A stretch of 13,510 nt of DNA from CAYNCE01 sp964522515 (GCA_964522515.1 CAZFWC010000016.1:1-13510); one strand, 5' to 3'; positions 1 through 5,773 are shown, counted from the stretch's first letter. A program made the numbers and translations. The notes: a model not told the origin generated them from the sequence alone.

Positions 1-26
1 TAAAGAAAATTTTAAAATAAAAAAAA

Positions 27-99
27 TGCCCCCATCAGGACTCGAACCTGAGACCGTCAGCTTAAGAGGCTGCTGCTCTACCAACTGAGCTATAAGGGC
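27..99 (-). tRNA. tRNA-Lys (anticodon CTT)
   Basis: Read on the minus strand, the segment folds as a full cloverleaf: acceptor GCCCTTA pairs with TGGGGGC (with two G-T pairs), the D arm is GCTC/GAGC, the anticodon loop is CTCTTAA with CTT at 34-36, and the T arm is TCAGG/CCTGA around TTCGAGT. The discriminator is A and no CCA is encoded, unlike the other four intact tRNAs here. The first pair of the anticodon stem is a G-A mismatch. It decodes AAG. Confidence 0.95.
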
Positions 100-103
100 A
101 AAA

Positions 104-180
104 TGGCGCGCCTTGAGGGATTCGAACCCCCGACCTACTGGTCCGAAGCCAGTCGCTCTAATCCACTGAGCTAAAGGCGC
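104..180 (-). tRNA. tRNA-Arg (anticodon TCG)
   Basis: On the minus strand the acceptor GCGCCTT pairs with AAGGCGC, followed by discriminator G and an encoded CCA. The D arm is GCTC/GAGC, the anticodon stem ACTGG/CCAGT encloses loop CTTCGGA (anticodon TCG, CGA codons), and the T arm is GGGGG/CCCTC around TTCGAAT. It lies 4 nt from tRNA-Lys, so the two are probably cotranscribed. Confidence 0.95.
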
Positions 181-207
181 AAATTATATTTTTAATTTAA
201 CACTTTT

Positions 208-1701
208 TTAATATTTCCCAGTCCAAGATTTTTTATTTTTAGCAACTTCAAAAGGTGTTCCCTCTGCAACAATTTCTCCGCCTTTGTCCCCGCCTTCTGG
301 ACCTAAATCAATAATCCAATCGCAATTTTTAATTACATCAAGATTATGTTCAATAATTAAAATTGAATTTCCTTTGTCAGCTAATTTATGCAAAACTTTT
401 AATAATTTATTAATATCATTAAAATGCAAACCAGTTGTTGGTTCATCTAAAACATATAAAGTTTTTCCAGTAGCGCGACGCGAAAGTTCAGTTGCTAATT
501 TAACTCTTTGCGCTTCACCGCCAGACAAAGTTGTGGCTGATTGACCTAGTTGAATATAACCCAAACCAACATCATTTAAAATTTTTAATTTAGATTTAAT
601 ATTTGGTTGGTCATTAAAAAAATCTAAAGCTTCTTCAACTGTCATTTCTAAAACATCAGAAATATTTTTATTTTTATAATAAATTTCTAAAATTTCTGGT
701 TTAAATCTTTTTCCGCGACAAGAATTACATTTAATATAAATATCAGAAAGAAAATTCATTTCAATTTTTATTAAACCGTCGCCTTTGCATTCTTCACATC
801 TTCCCCCGACAACATTAAAGGAAAAATGTCCAGGATTAAATCTTTTAATTTTTGCTTCTGGAGTACTTGTAAAAAGTTCTCTGATTGTTGTAAAAACTCC
901 TGTGTAAGTCGCTGGATTTGAACGGGGCGTGCGTCCAATTGGAGACTGATCAATTAAAATAACTTTATCAATATTTTTTAATCCTAAAATTTCTTTGTGA
1001 GCGCCAGGCAAATCTTTTGTGTGGTGAAAATGTCGCGCTAAAGCTTTTGCTAAAATTTCTGTGATTAAAGTTGATTTTCCAGAACCAGAAACTCCTGTAA
1101 CTGCGACTAATTTATTCAAAGGAATTTTAACAGTGATATTTTTTAAATTAAACGCGCTTGCTTTTTTAATTATTAAAAATTTTTTGTTAGCTAACGAATT
1201 GCTTTTGTAAAACTTAGAAACTAGTCGTTGTCTTACTGCAACAGATTTTTTGCCTGACAAATATTGACCTGTTAAAGATTTTTTATTTTTTTTAATTTCT
1301 GCTGGTGTTCCTTGAGCAATAATTTCACCGCCGTATTTTCCAGCTCCTGGACCAACATCAATTAAATAATCCGCAGCCAACATTGTTTGTTCGTCGTGTT
1401 CAACAACAATTACACTGTTTTCCAAATCTCTTAAATTTTTTAAAGTTTTAATTAAATGCGCGTTATCTTTTTGGTGTAAACCAATTGAAGGTTCGTCTAA
1501 AACATAAATCACATTGCTTAATCCAGAATTAATTTGTGTTGCTAATCTAACTCTTTGCGCTTCACCACCAGACAAAGTTTGCGTTTTACGGTTTAAATTT
1601 AAATAACCTAAACCAACATTATTTAATGATTTTAATTTTTCAGAAATTTCTTTAATTATCTGAGACGCGATTTGTTTTTCTTGATTTGTAAGACTTGACA
1701 T
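208..1701 (-). CDS. uvrA: UvrA, C-terminal part of a split gene
   Basis: 497 codons covering the second half of the UvrABC damage-recognition ATPase. It opens with the signature and Walker B of the first nucleotide-binding domain (LSGGEAQR at about 43, YVLDEPSIGLH at 66-76). The complete second domain follows: Walker A GVSGSGKS at 203-210, a four-Cys zinc module (C302, C305, C325, C328), signature LSGGE at 392 and LDEPTTGLH near 418. It lacks the first Walker A, which lies in the ORF starting at 3511. The start codon sits in the AAAAAATATG context used by intact genes here, so independent translation is plausible. The residues after the initiator, LTNQEKQ, follow directly on the FFASLS end of the other part; 497 + 442 gives about the family length of 940. 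Either a two-polypeptide UvrA or a recently broken gene; no other frameshift or stop is seen. Confidence 0.9.
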   Translation of the reverse strand: MSSLTNQEKQIASQIIKEISEKLKSLNNVGLGYLNLNRKTQTLSGGEAQRVRLATQINSGLSNVIYVLDEPSIGLHQKDNAHLIKTLKNLRDLENSVIVVEHDEQTMLAADYLIDVGPGAGKYGGEIIAQGTPAEIKKNKKSLTGQYLSGKKSVAVRQRLVSKFYKSNSLANKKFLIIKKASAFNLKNITVKIPLNKLVAVTGVSGSGKSTLITEILAKALARHFHHTKDLPGAHKEILGLKNIDKVILIDQSPIGRTPRSNPATYTGVFTTIRELFTSTPEAKIKRFNPGHFSFNVVGGRCEECKGDGLIKIEMNFLSDIYIKCNSCRGKRFKPEILEIYYKNKNISDVLEMTVEEALDFFNDQPNIKSKLKILNDVGLGYIQLGQSATTLSGGEAQRVKLATELSRRATGKTLYVLDEPTTGLHFNDINKLLKVLHKLADKGNSILIIEHNLDVIKNCDWIIDLGPEGGDKGGEIVAEGTPFEVAKNKKSWTGKY

Positions 1702-1765
1702 ATTTTTTATAATTTGCTAAGGTTTTAGTTGTTAATTAATTGAATTAAAGATTACAAATTTAATT

Positions 1766-1773
1766 GAAGGAGG
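1766..1773 (+). promoter_or_regulatory. Strong Shine-Dalgarno of the 78-codon gene
   Basis: GAAGGAGG ends 4 nt before the ATG at 1778. This is one of only two near-perfect SD sites in the window; most genes here start in an AAAATATG context without one. Confidence 0.8.
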
Positions 1774-1777
1774 AATT

Positions 1778-2014
1778 ATGAAAAAAAATAATGTTCCGCA
1801 AGTAGGCGATCTGTTTAAGATGAGAGATAATTCAGTTGTTGTAGTTGTAACAGTTGCTTATCTGGGGGATTGTTACCAGATCAGTTGCAGAAAATATAAT
1901 GAGAAAAAAGTTTGGGAAAAAATAAAGTCATCTTTTCAAACAGGAAGTTTAGAGCACAAAAAAGCCAAACAAATAGGTAGAATAGATTTGATAGAAACTG
2001 AGTATGTTTTTTAA
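1778..2014 (+). CDS. Hypothetical protein inserted within uvrA
   Basis: A 78-codon gene with a strong SD and its own downstream terminator, lying opposite in strand between the two uvrA parts. I do not recognise the family. The N-terminal half is rich in beta-forming residues (VGDLFKMRDNS, then a run of five valines, then VAYLGDCYQISC) and may form a small SH3-like barrel; the C-terminal half is basic (KKVWEKIKSS). No signal peptide or membrane segment is visible. A self-contained gene plus terminator inside a conserved gene suggests arrival as a cassette. The initiation signal differs from that of the housekeeping neighbours. Function unknown. Confidence 0.75.
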   Translation: MKKNNVPQVGDLFKMRDNSVVVVVTVAYLGDCYQISCRKYNEKKVWEKIKSSFQTGSLEHKKAKQIGRIDLIETEYVF

Positions 2015-2033
2015 TCTCAGAAAAATAAATTCT

Positions 2034-2075
2034 AACAGCAACTTAAACATTTTATTGTTTTCGTTGCTGTTTTTT
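2034..2075 (+). terminator. Rho-independent terminator of the 78-codon gene
   Basis: A perfect 9-bp stem, AACAGCAAC (2034-2042) with GTTGCTGTT (2063-2071), is followed by a T run. It starts 20 nt after the stop codon at 2014. Confidence 0.8.
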
Positions 2076-2137
2076 ATTTTAAAAAATTTATTAAAAATTA
2101 ATTAATTTAAAAATTATTTGAAAATTAGAAATTGAAA

Positions 2138-2192
2138 ATTTTACAGATCCTTCGTCGCCCAATTTTAAAAAATCTCTACGCCTCAGGACAGG
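2138..2192. repeat. Dispersed repeat, GATCCTTC...AGGACAGG type, copy 1
   Basis: The segment runs GAAAATTTTACAGATCC, then TTCG, and ends CTCAGGACAGG. A second copy with the same order of blocks (GAAATTTTACA, GATCCTTC, TAAAAA, TCAGGACAGG) lies at 3894-3951. The end of the uvrA N-terminal ORF, including its TGA stop, falls inside this copy, so the last Ser and the stop are read from the repeat. Confidence 0.6.
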
Positions 2193-3511
2193 CTTGCGAA
2201 AAAATCCTGAGCCTCTTTAGTCGTCATTTCTGTAACTTCAGCAATATTTTTTCCAGCAACTAAAACAGACAACGCAACTGGATTTAATTTTTTACCTTCA
2301 CAAACTTCACAAGTTTTCGCTCTCATATATTTTTCAATTTCTGATTTAACATATTCTGAATTTGATTCTAAATACTTTTGTTTTAAATTTGGAATTACTC
2401 CTTCAAAATATTCATCACCAAATAATAAAATATCTAATTGCTTTTTGCTAAAATCTTTAATCGCAGTGTTAATTGAAAATCCGTGTTGCTCACCTGATTT
2501 TTGAATTTTATTAAAAATAGAATCTAAACTTCTAGCTCCAATTCTAACCCAAGGACGAATCGCGCCTTGAGCTACAGTTAATTTTTTGTTTGGAATAATT
2601 AATTCAGAATCAATTTTTTGTTTAACTCCTAATCCCGAGCACTCGGGACAAGCTCCGTAAGGTGAGTTAAAAGAAAAAAGTCTAGGTTCAATTTCTGGCA
2701 AACTAAAATCACATTTTGGACAAGACAAATTTTCTGAAAATAAAGTTTCTCTTTTGCCAGTTTGCGGATTACTTTCCTGGTCAAAAATAATTACTAAACC
2801 ATTTGATAAATCAAGCGCCGTGTTAATAATTTTTGTAGTATTTTTTAATTCAGAATTTTTATCAATTACGCCAACAACAACATCTAAATTATGCTCTTTA
2901 GTTTTATCTAAATTTAGATCTAAAACTTCTTGGATAGAATAAAATTCATTATCCAATCTAACTGAATTAAAATCTGCTTTTTGAATTTCCTGCAAAACTT
3001 TTTTGTGCTCGCCTTTTTTATTTTTAATTAATGGAGAAAGAATACTTGTTTTTTTGTTTTTACTTAGTAATAAAATTTTTTCAATAATTTGTTTTTTACT
3101 TTGTTTTTCAACTTGAATTTTACAATTTGGACAGTGAGCTCTGCCGATTTTTGCAAAAAGCAAACGCAAAAAATCATAAATTTCTGTCATTGTTCCAACA
3201 GTTGAACGAGGATTGTGAGAGCTTGTTTTTTGATCAATCGCAATTGAAGGAGAAAGTCCTAAAATTTTATCAACATCTGGTTTGTCTTGCGGACCTAAAA
3301 ATTGGCGCGCGTAAGATGATAAACTTTCAATATATCTGCGCTGACCTTCTGCGTAAATTGTGTCAAAAGCTAAACTTGATTTTCCAGAACCAGAAATCCC
3401 TGTGATAACAACAAATTTATTTTTAGGAATTTCAACATCAATATTTTTTAAATTATTAACTCTAGCGCCCTTGATTGAAATTTTATTGTTGAATTTATTT
3501 TTTTGAAGCAT
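2183..3511 (-). CDS. uvrA: UvrA, N-terminal part of a split gene
   Basis: 442 codons of the UvrA damage-recognition ATPase of nucleotide excision repair. Visible are Walker A GISGSGKS at 38-45, the conserved YAEGQRRYIESLSSYARQF and SSHNPRSTVGTMTEI stretches, the UvrB-binding and insertion regions, and the four-Cys zinc module (C264, C267, C288, C291, around EPRLFSFNSP). It ends at TTKEAQDFFASLS followed by TGA, just before the signature and Walker B of the same domain, which are encoded by the ORF ending at 208. Its ATPase site therefore cannot be complete without the other part. A good promoter lies upstream at 3541-3569. The break sits at the edge of a dispersed repeat. Confidence 0.92.
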   Translation of the reverse strand: MLQKNKFNNKISIKGARVNNLKNIDVEIPKNKFVVITGISGSGKSSLAFDTIYAEGQRRYIESLSSYARQFLGPQDKPDVDKILGLSPSIAIDQKTSSHNPRSTVGTMTEIYDFLRLLFAKIGRAHCPNCKIQVEKQSKKQIIEKILLLSKNKKTSILSPLIKNKKGEHKKVLQEIQKADFNSVRLDNEFYSIQEVLDLNLDKTKEHNLDVVVGVIDKNSELKNTTKIINTALDLSNGLVIIFDQESNPQTGKRETLFSENLSCPKCDFSLPEIEPRLFSFNSPYGACPECSGLGVKQKIDSELIIPNKKLTVAQGAIRPWVRIGARSLDSIFNKIQKSGEQHGFSINTAIKDFSKKQLDILLFGDEYFEGVIPNLKQKYLESNSEYVKSEIEKYMRAKTCEVCEGKKLNPVALSVLVAGKNIAEVTEMTTKEAQDFFASLS

Positions 3512-3540
3512 AAAATATTTTTAGAAATAAACTTATCAGT

Positions 3541-3569
3541 ATTATATATTATTTTTTGTTTTTGCGCAA
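3541..3569 (-). promoter_or_regulatory. Sigma-70-type promoter for the uvrA N-terminal part
   Basis: On the minus strand, TTGCGC (3569-3564) and a perfect TATAAT (3546-3541) are separated by 17 bp, about 30 bp before the start codon at 3511. Confidence 0.65.
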
Positions 3570-3600
3570 CTATTTTAATGAGTAATAAATTAAGAAAATA

Positions 3601-3629
3601 AAAAGCCCGCAAGTGTAAGTGCGGGTTTT
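3601..3629 (-). terminator. Terminator after the 54-codon gene
   Basis: CCCGCA (3606-3611) pairs with TGCGGG (3620-3625), extended by A/T pairs. Read on the minus strand the hairpin is followed by CTTTTTATTTT, which fits termination of the gene ending at 3652 and insulates uvrA from it. Confidence 0.75.
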
Positions 3630-3651
3630 AAGAAATAATCTTGTGTTGAAC

Positions 3652-3816
3652 TTATTTCTTTTTTTTAGAAGTCAAAATTAATGGAGTTTCCACAACTTCT
3701 TCCCAGAGAGGTGATTTGTCTGGGTTTGTGTTTTTTTCCTGAAGTGTTTTGAGAGTTTCGTTCTCAAATTCTTTTTCTGGCATTAGTCCGTCTAGTTGTT
3801 CTATAGTTAGTAGCAT
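3652..3816 (-). CDS. Small hypothetical protein, 54 residues
   Basis: The ORF runs from ATG at 3816 to TAA at 3652. It begins MLLTIEQLDGLMPEKEFENE and ends TPLILTSKKKK; the body is acidic and probably helical, the tail strongly basic. Support for a real gene comes from a near-perfect SD (AAGGAGGG, 4 nt before the ATG) and a terminator 23 nt after the stop. I do not recognise a family, and no membrane or signal segment is visible. It shares the strong SD, 4-nt spacing and own terminator with the 78-codon gene inside uvrA, so the two may be cassettes of similar origin, although their proteins are not alike. Confidence 0.7.
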   Translation of the reverse strand: MLLTIEQLDGLMPEKEFENETLKTLQEKNTNPDKSPLWEEVVETPLILTSKKKK

Positions 3817-3820
3817 TTTT

Positions 3821-3828
3821 CCCTCCTT
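3821..3828 (-). promoter_or_regulatory. Strong Shine-Dalgarno of the 54-codon gene
   Basis: AAGGAGGG on the minus strand ends 4 nt before the ATG at 3816. It is the main reason for calling this short ORF a gene. Confidence 0.75.
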
Positions 3829-3893
3829 GTTGTTTTATTGTAATTTATAATTAGAATTTTAATTTTTATTTAGAAATTATAATTTATAATTTA

Positions 3894-3951
3894 GAAATTT
3901 TACAACGAGATCCTTCACTTTTAACAACCCTAAAAAGTCGTTCAGGACAGG
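3894..3951. repeat. Dispersed repeat, GATCCTTC...AGGACAGG type, copy 2
   Basis: It has the same block order as 2138-2192: GAAATTTTACA, GATCCTTC, TAAAAA, TCAGGACAGG. It lies directly beyond the rnc stop codon, as copy 1 lies at the end of the uvrA N-terminal ORF. The AT-rich stretch 3840-3893 next to it holds degenerate ATAATTT-like repeats. Confidence 0.55.
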
Positions 3952-3959
3952 ATGGGAGT

Positions 3960-4652
3960 TTACCACTCTTTTTCTTTTAATCCATTTTCCGCAGCGTTCA
4001 TTTGCGCTTCTTGTTTTGAAGTTCCGTTACCTTTTGCAACTAATTCATCTTCTAAATAAACTCCAATCACAAATTTTTTATTATGATCTGGACCAGATTC
4101 ACTTAAAACTTGATAAGACGGAGTGATTCCTGTTTTGTCTTGAGCTTTTTCTTGAAAATGAGATTTTGAATCAATATATAATTTATTTTTCAAAATTTCT
4201 GGCAATCTGCAAATAATATTTTTTGTAATAAATTCTTTAGCAGAATCCCATTTTTGATCTAAATAAATCGCGCCAATTAAAGCTTCCATCGCGTTTGCTA
4301 AAATATAATTGCGTGCTTTTTCATTTGTATCTTTTGTTTCACCTTTTGATAAATATAAATAATCTTCTAAATTTATTTCACGCGCGCACTCAGCTAAATT
4401 TTTTCCATTTACTAAAGCAGCTCTCCAATTAGTTAAATCACCTTCTGGATTATCATAATTTTCATAAAGATATTTTGTAACAACTAATTCCAAAACCGCA
4501 TCGCCTAAAAATTCCATTCTTTCATTGTGTCCTAGTTCAAAAGATGAGTGTTCGTTAATATAAGAACGGTGAACTAAAGCTTGTTTTAAAATATCTTGAT
4601 TTTTAAATTTTACATTGATTTGTTTTTCTAAATTTGAAATTTCTTTTTTCAT
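3960..4652 (-). CDS. rnc: Ribonuclease III
   Basis: 230 residues, normal family length. It cleaves double-stranded RNA in rRNA maturation and mRNA turnover. The RNase III domain carries the signature NERMEFLGDAVLE at 43-55 (E44, E47 and D51 match E. coli E38, E41 and D45) and EGDLTNWRA (E70). A double-stranded-RNA-binding domain follows from about residue 160, ending GNGTSKQEAQMNAAENGL. In the second catalytic motif the sequence is ILANAMEALIGAIYLD: E123 is present, but the metal-binding Asp of E. coli D114 is Asn (N120). It lies 37 nt downstream of rpsO, presumably in one transcript. The stop is followed directly by a dispersed repeat. Confidence 0.97.
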   Translation of the reverse strand: MKKEISNLEKQINVKFKNQDILKQALVHRSYINEHSSFELGHNERMEFLGDAVLELVVTKYLYENYDNPEGDLTNWRAALVNGKNLAECAREINLEDYLYLSKGETKDTNEKARNYILANAMEALIGAIYLDQKWDSAKEFITKNIICRLPEILKNKLYIDSKSHFQEKAQDKTGITPSYQVLSESGPDHNKKFVIGVYLEDELVAKGNGTSKQEAQMNAAENGLKEKEW

Positions 4653-4689
4653 AAATTATTCTAGCCAATATAAAGACAATTAATTATTT

Positions 4690-5034
4690 TTAATCTTTCA
4701 TTTCTTCCCCATCATCATCAAGAATTTGACCTTTGTTCTCGCTGTTTTCTTTTTCAATTAATTCTTTTGTTTTTTTAAGTCCTAATTTTTGAACAAGATT
4801 TTGATAACTTGTTGAATTATCTTTTTCTAAAAATTTTAACAAGCGTCTTCGTTGTCCAATTTTTCTAAGCAAACCGCGACGAGATGAAAAATCTTTTTTG
4901 TGAGTTTGTAAATGTTTTGTAAGTTCTTTAATTTCGTGTGTTAAAATAGCAATTTGCACTTCACAAGATCCAGAATCATCTTTGTGAATTTGGAATTTTT
5001 TAATAACTTGTTCTTTTTTTTTCTTATTTAGCAT
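4690..5034 (-). CDS. rpsO: 30S ribosomal protein S15
   Basis: Binds the central domain of 16S rRNA early in 30S assembly. The S15 core is clear: VIKKFQIHKDDSGSCEVQIA, then the hallmark SSRRGLLRKIGQRRRLLKFL. I chose the start at 5034 (MLNKKKKEQ, 114 residues) because that ATG has the AAAAATATG context of its neighbours and begins close to the family N-terminus; an in-frame ATG at 5085 would add 17 unrelated residues. About 25 extra acidic residues follow the core (ending LDDDGEEMKD), making it longer than the usual 89. Probably cotranscribed with rnc. Confidence 0.96.
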   Translation of the reverse strand: MLNKKKKEQVIKKFQIHKDDSGSCEVQIAILTHEIKELTKHLQTHKKDFSSRRGLLRKIGQRRRLLKFLEKDNSTSYQNLVQKLGLKKTKELIEKENSENKGQILDDDGEEMKD

Positions 5035-5113
5035 ATTTTTTATCACGATAATCCTAGATTTAGATTTTATTTTGCCTAAAACCAAGAATAGCGTTATTAA
5101 TTTTTATATTTTT

Positions 5114-5165
5114 AATTTATCATAAAATTAAAATTCTTGCAAGTTTGTAAAAAATATTTTAAAAT
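5114..5165. promoter_or_regulatory. Possible divergent promoters sharing a TTGCAA -35 box
   Basis: The palindrome TTGCAA (5137-5142) has, 17 bp to its right, TAAAAT (5160-5165), pointing to the tRNA-Arg locus. It also has, 17 bp to its left on the minus strand, TAAATT (5119-5114), pointing to rpsO. The matches are moderate and the region is AT-rich, so this is tentative. Confidence 0.35.
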
Positions 5166-5216
5166 AAACTTAAATTTATTATTATATTTTGCCCTCGTAG
5201 TTCAACGGATAGAACA
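5164..5216 (+). repeat. Left direct repeat flanking the GIY-YIG gene
   Basis: ATAAACTTAAATTTATT through the first 26 nt of the tRNA copy. It matches 5647-5697 except for one A/G change and a 2-bp indel in the AT-rich leader; the 26 tRNA bases are identical. The duplication therefore includes the upstream leader as well as the tRNA. Confidence 0.8.
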
Positions 5217-5220
5217 GGAG

Positions 5221-5328
5221 CCATAAACCATAAAGATTTATGGTAAACCATAAACCATAAAGATTTATGGAAAACCATAAACCATAAAGATTTATGGAAA
5301 ACCATAAACCATAAAGATTTATGGTAAA
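5221..5328 (+). repeat. Four tandem 27-bp hairpin repeats
   Basis: Four units of exactly 27 bp, each made of CCATAAA, then the inverted repeat CCATAAAGATTTATGG, then TAAA or AAAA. Units 1 and 4 end TAAA, units 2 and 3 end AAAA; the units are otherwise identical. Each can form a 7-bp stem. There are no unique spacers, so this is not a CRISPR array. The block ends at CC, restoring the tRNA sequence CCTTCTAAG. Confidence 0.95.
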
Positions 5329-5352
5329 CCTTCTAAGCTAGTTATAGGGGTT

Positions 5353-5379
5353 TTTATCGTGCACCTTTATGGTGCATGG
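5353..5379 (+). repeat. 27-nt hairpin inserted in the tRNA T-loop
   Basis: Inserted between GGGGTT and CGATTCCT of the tRNA copy. It contains the inverted repeat TGCACC-TTTA-TGGTGCA. Its length equals one unit of the 27-bp array upstream, and it shares TTTATGG with it, but it is not otherwise the same sequence. Confidence 0.75.
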
Positions 5380-5395
5380 CGATTCCTTAAAGTTT

Positions 5396-5650
5396 ATGTA
5401 CTTTACTTATTTATTATTGTTATCAAACAATAAAATATATGCGGGATACACTAATGATTTACAAAGGAGATTTAAAGAACATTATTTAGGAAAAGTAGAC
5501 TCAACAAAAAGTTATCATCCATTAAAATTAATATTTTATGAAATGTTTTTAAATAAAAAAGATGCAGAAAGAAGAGAAAAATATTTTAAAACTGACAAAG
5601 GCAAAAAGATGATTAAGGTGATGTTAAGGGAGTATTTTTTAAATTTATAA
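5396..5650 (+). CDS. Single-domain GIY-YIG endonuclease
   Basis: 84 residues from the ATG at 5396 (MYFTYLLLLSNNKIYAGYT). An upstream ATG at 5369 lies in the T-loop hairpin and would add nine residues outside the domain. This is the stand-alone GIY-YIG fold (YhbQ/UPF0213-like): TYL for the GIY strand, IYAG for YIG, TNDLQRRFKEH carrying the catalytic Arg (R24 or R25), and the metal-binding Glu in DAERREKYFK (probably E61). The family includes DNA endonucleases; the cellular role of the short form is poorly defined. The gene begins 8 nt after the tRNA copy breaks off and its stop codon lies in the duplicated leader of the intact tRNA. That position suggests a nuclease associated with insertion at tRNA genes, which is inference. 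No SD is seen. Confidence 0.85.
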   Translation: MYFTYLLLLSNNKIYAGYTNDLQRRFKEHYLGKVDSTKSYHPLKLIFYEMFLNKKDAERREKYFKTDKGKKMIKVMLREYFLNL

Positions 5651-5697
5651 ACTTAGATTTATTATTATTTTGCCCTCGTAGTTCAACGGATAGAACA
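5647..5697 (+). repeat. Right direct repeat flanking the GIY-YIG gene
   Basis: Counterpart of 5164-5216: leader ATAAACTTAGATTTATT and the first 26 nt of intact tRNA-Arg. The TAA stop of the nuclease gene (5648-5650) lies within it. Confidence 0.8.
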
Positions 5698-5746
5698 CTA
5701 GCCTTCTAAGCTAGTTATAGGGGTTCGATTCCTCTCGAGGGTACCA
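5672..5746 (+). tRNA. tRNA-Arg (anticodon TCT), intact copy
   Basis: Acceptor GCCCTCG pairs with CGAGGGT (G-T at the first pair), discriminator A, encoded CCA. D arm GTTC/GAAC, anticodon stem CTAGC/GCTAG with loop CTTCTAA (TCT), T arm AGGGG/CCTCT around TTCGATT. It decodes AGA and AGG, likely the dominant Arg codons in such AT-rich DNA, so this copy is probably essential. It lies 27 nt before the antiporter gene. Confidence 0.96.
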
Positions 5747-5773
5747 GATTTAAGTTTTAGGTTTAATAATTTT

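Larger units (their letters stand above)
5191..5387 (+). pseudogene. Broken tRNA-Arg(TCT) with two hairpin insertions
   Basis: The segment reproduces the intact tRNA at 5672-5746 in three pieces. 5191-5216 is identical to its first 26 nt. 5329-5352 is identical to the anticodon, variable and T-stem part (CCTTCTAAGCTAG and onward). 5380-5387 (CGATTCCT) completes the T-loop and part of the T-stem. Between them sit a 108-bp repeat block in the anticodon loop, just before the anticodon, and a 27-nt hairpin in the T-loop. The first two anticodon-stem bases are GG instead of CT, and the 3' acceptor strand is missing, replaced by the GIY-YIG gene. It cannot form an acceptor stem and is unlikely to be a functional tRNA even if the inserts were removed. 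Confidence 0.85.

Noticed and set aside
1695..1713. TTGACA and TATAAT upstream of the 78-codon gene as a promoter
   Set aside because: The two boxes are only 7 bp apart, far too close to act together; TATAAT alone might be a -10 box but has no convincing -35.
1702..2182. Simple sequencing frameshift as the cause of the uvrA split
   Set aside because: About 480 bp with an SD, an ORF, a terminator and a repeat separate the two parts; a base-calling error cannot produce that, although misassembly remains possible.
2183..2185. TGA read as glycine or tryptophan (recoded CPR lineages)
   Set aside because: TGA ends glyA at the family C-terminus, and conserved Gly and Trp positions use standard codons throughout.
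2633..2648. Palindrome TCCCGAGCACTCGGGA inside uvrA as another mobile insert
   Set aside because: It differs by one base from the 16-bp palindrome seen elsewhere, but it encodes the conserved zinc-module motif CPECSG and adds no length, so it is probably coincidence of codon choice.
5035..5085. Longer S15 starting at 5085
   Set aside because: The 17 extra residues do not belong to the S15 family and the ATG at 5034 has the local AAAAATATG start context.
5221..5328. CRISPR array
   Set aside because: The four units are directly adjacent with no unique spacers, each unit is an inverted repeat, and no cas gene is present.
5217..5330. Group I or other self-splicing intron in the tRNA anticodon loop
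   Set aside because: The insert is only four simple 27-bp repeats, with no conserved intron core. The tRNA copy also lacks its 3' acceptor strand, so splicing could not restore it.
5369..5395. Upstream start (ATG at 5369) for the GIY-YIG protein
   Set aside because: The nine added residues come from the T-loop hairpin and tRNA remnant and lie outside the domain; ATG at 5396 begins exactly at the family N-terminus.
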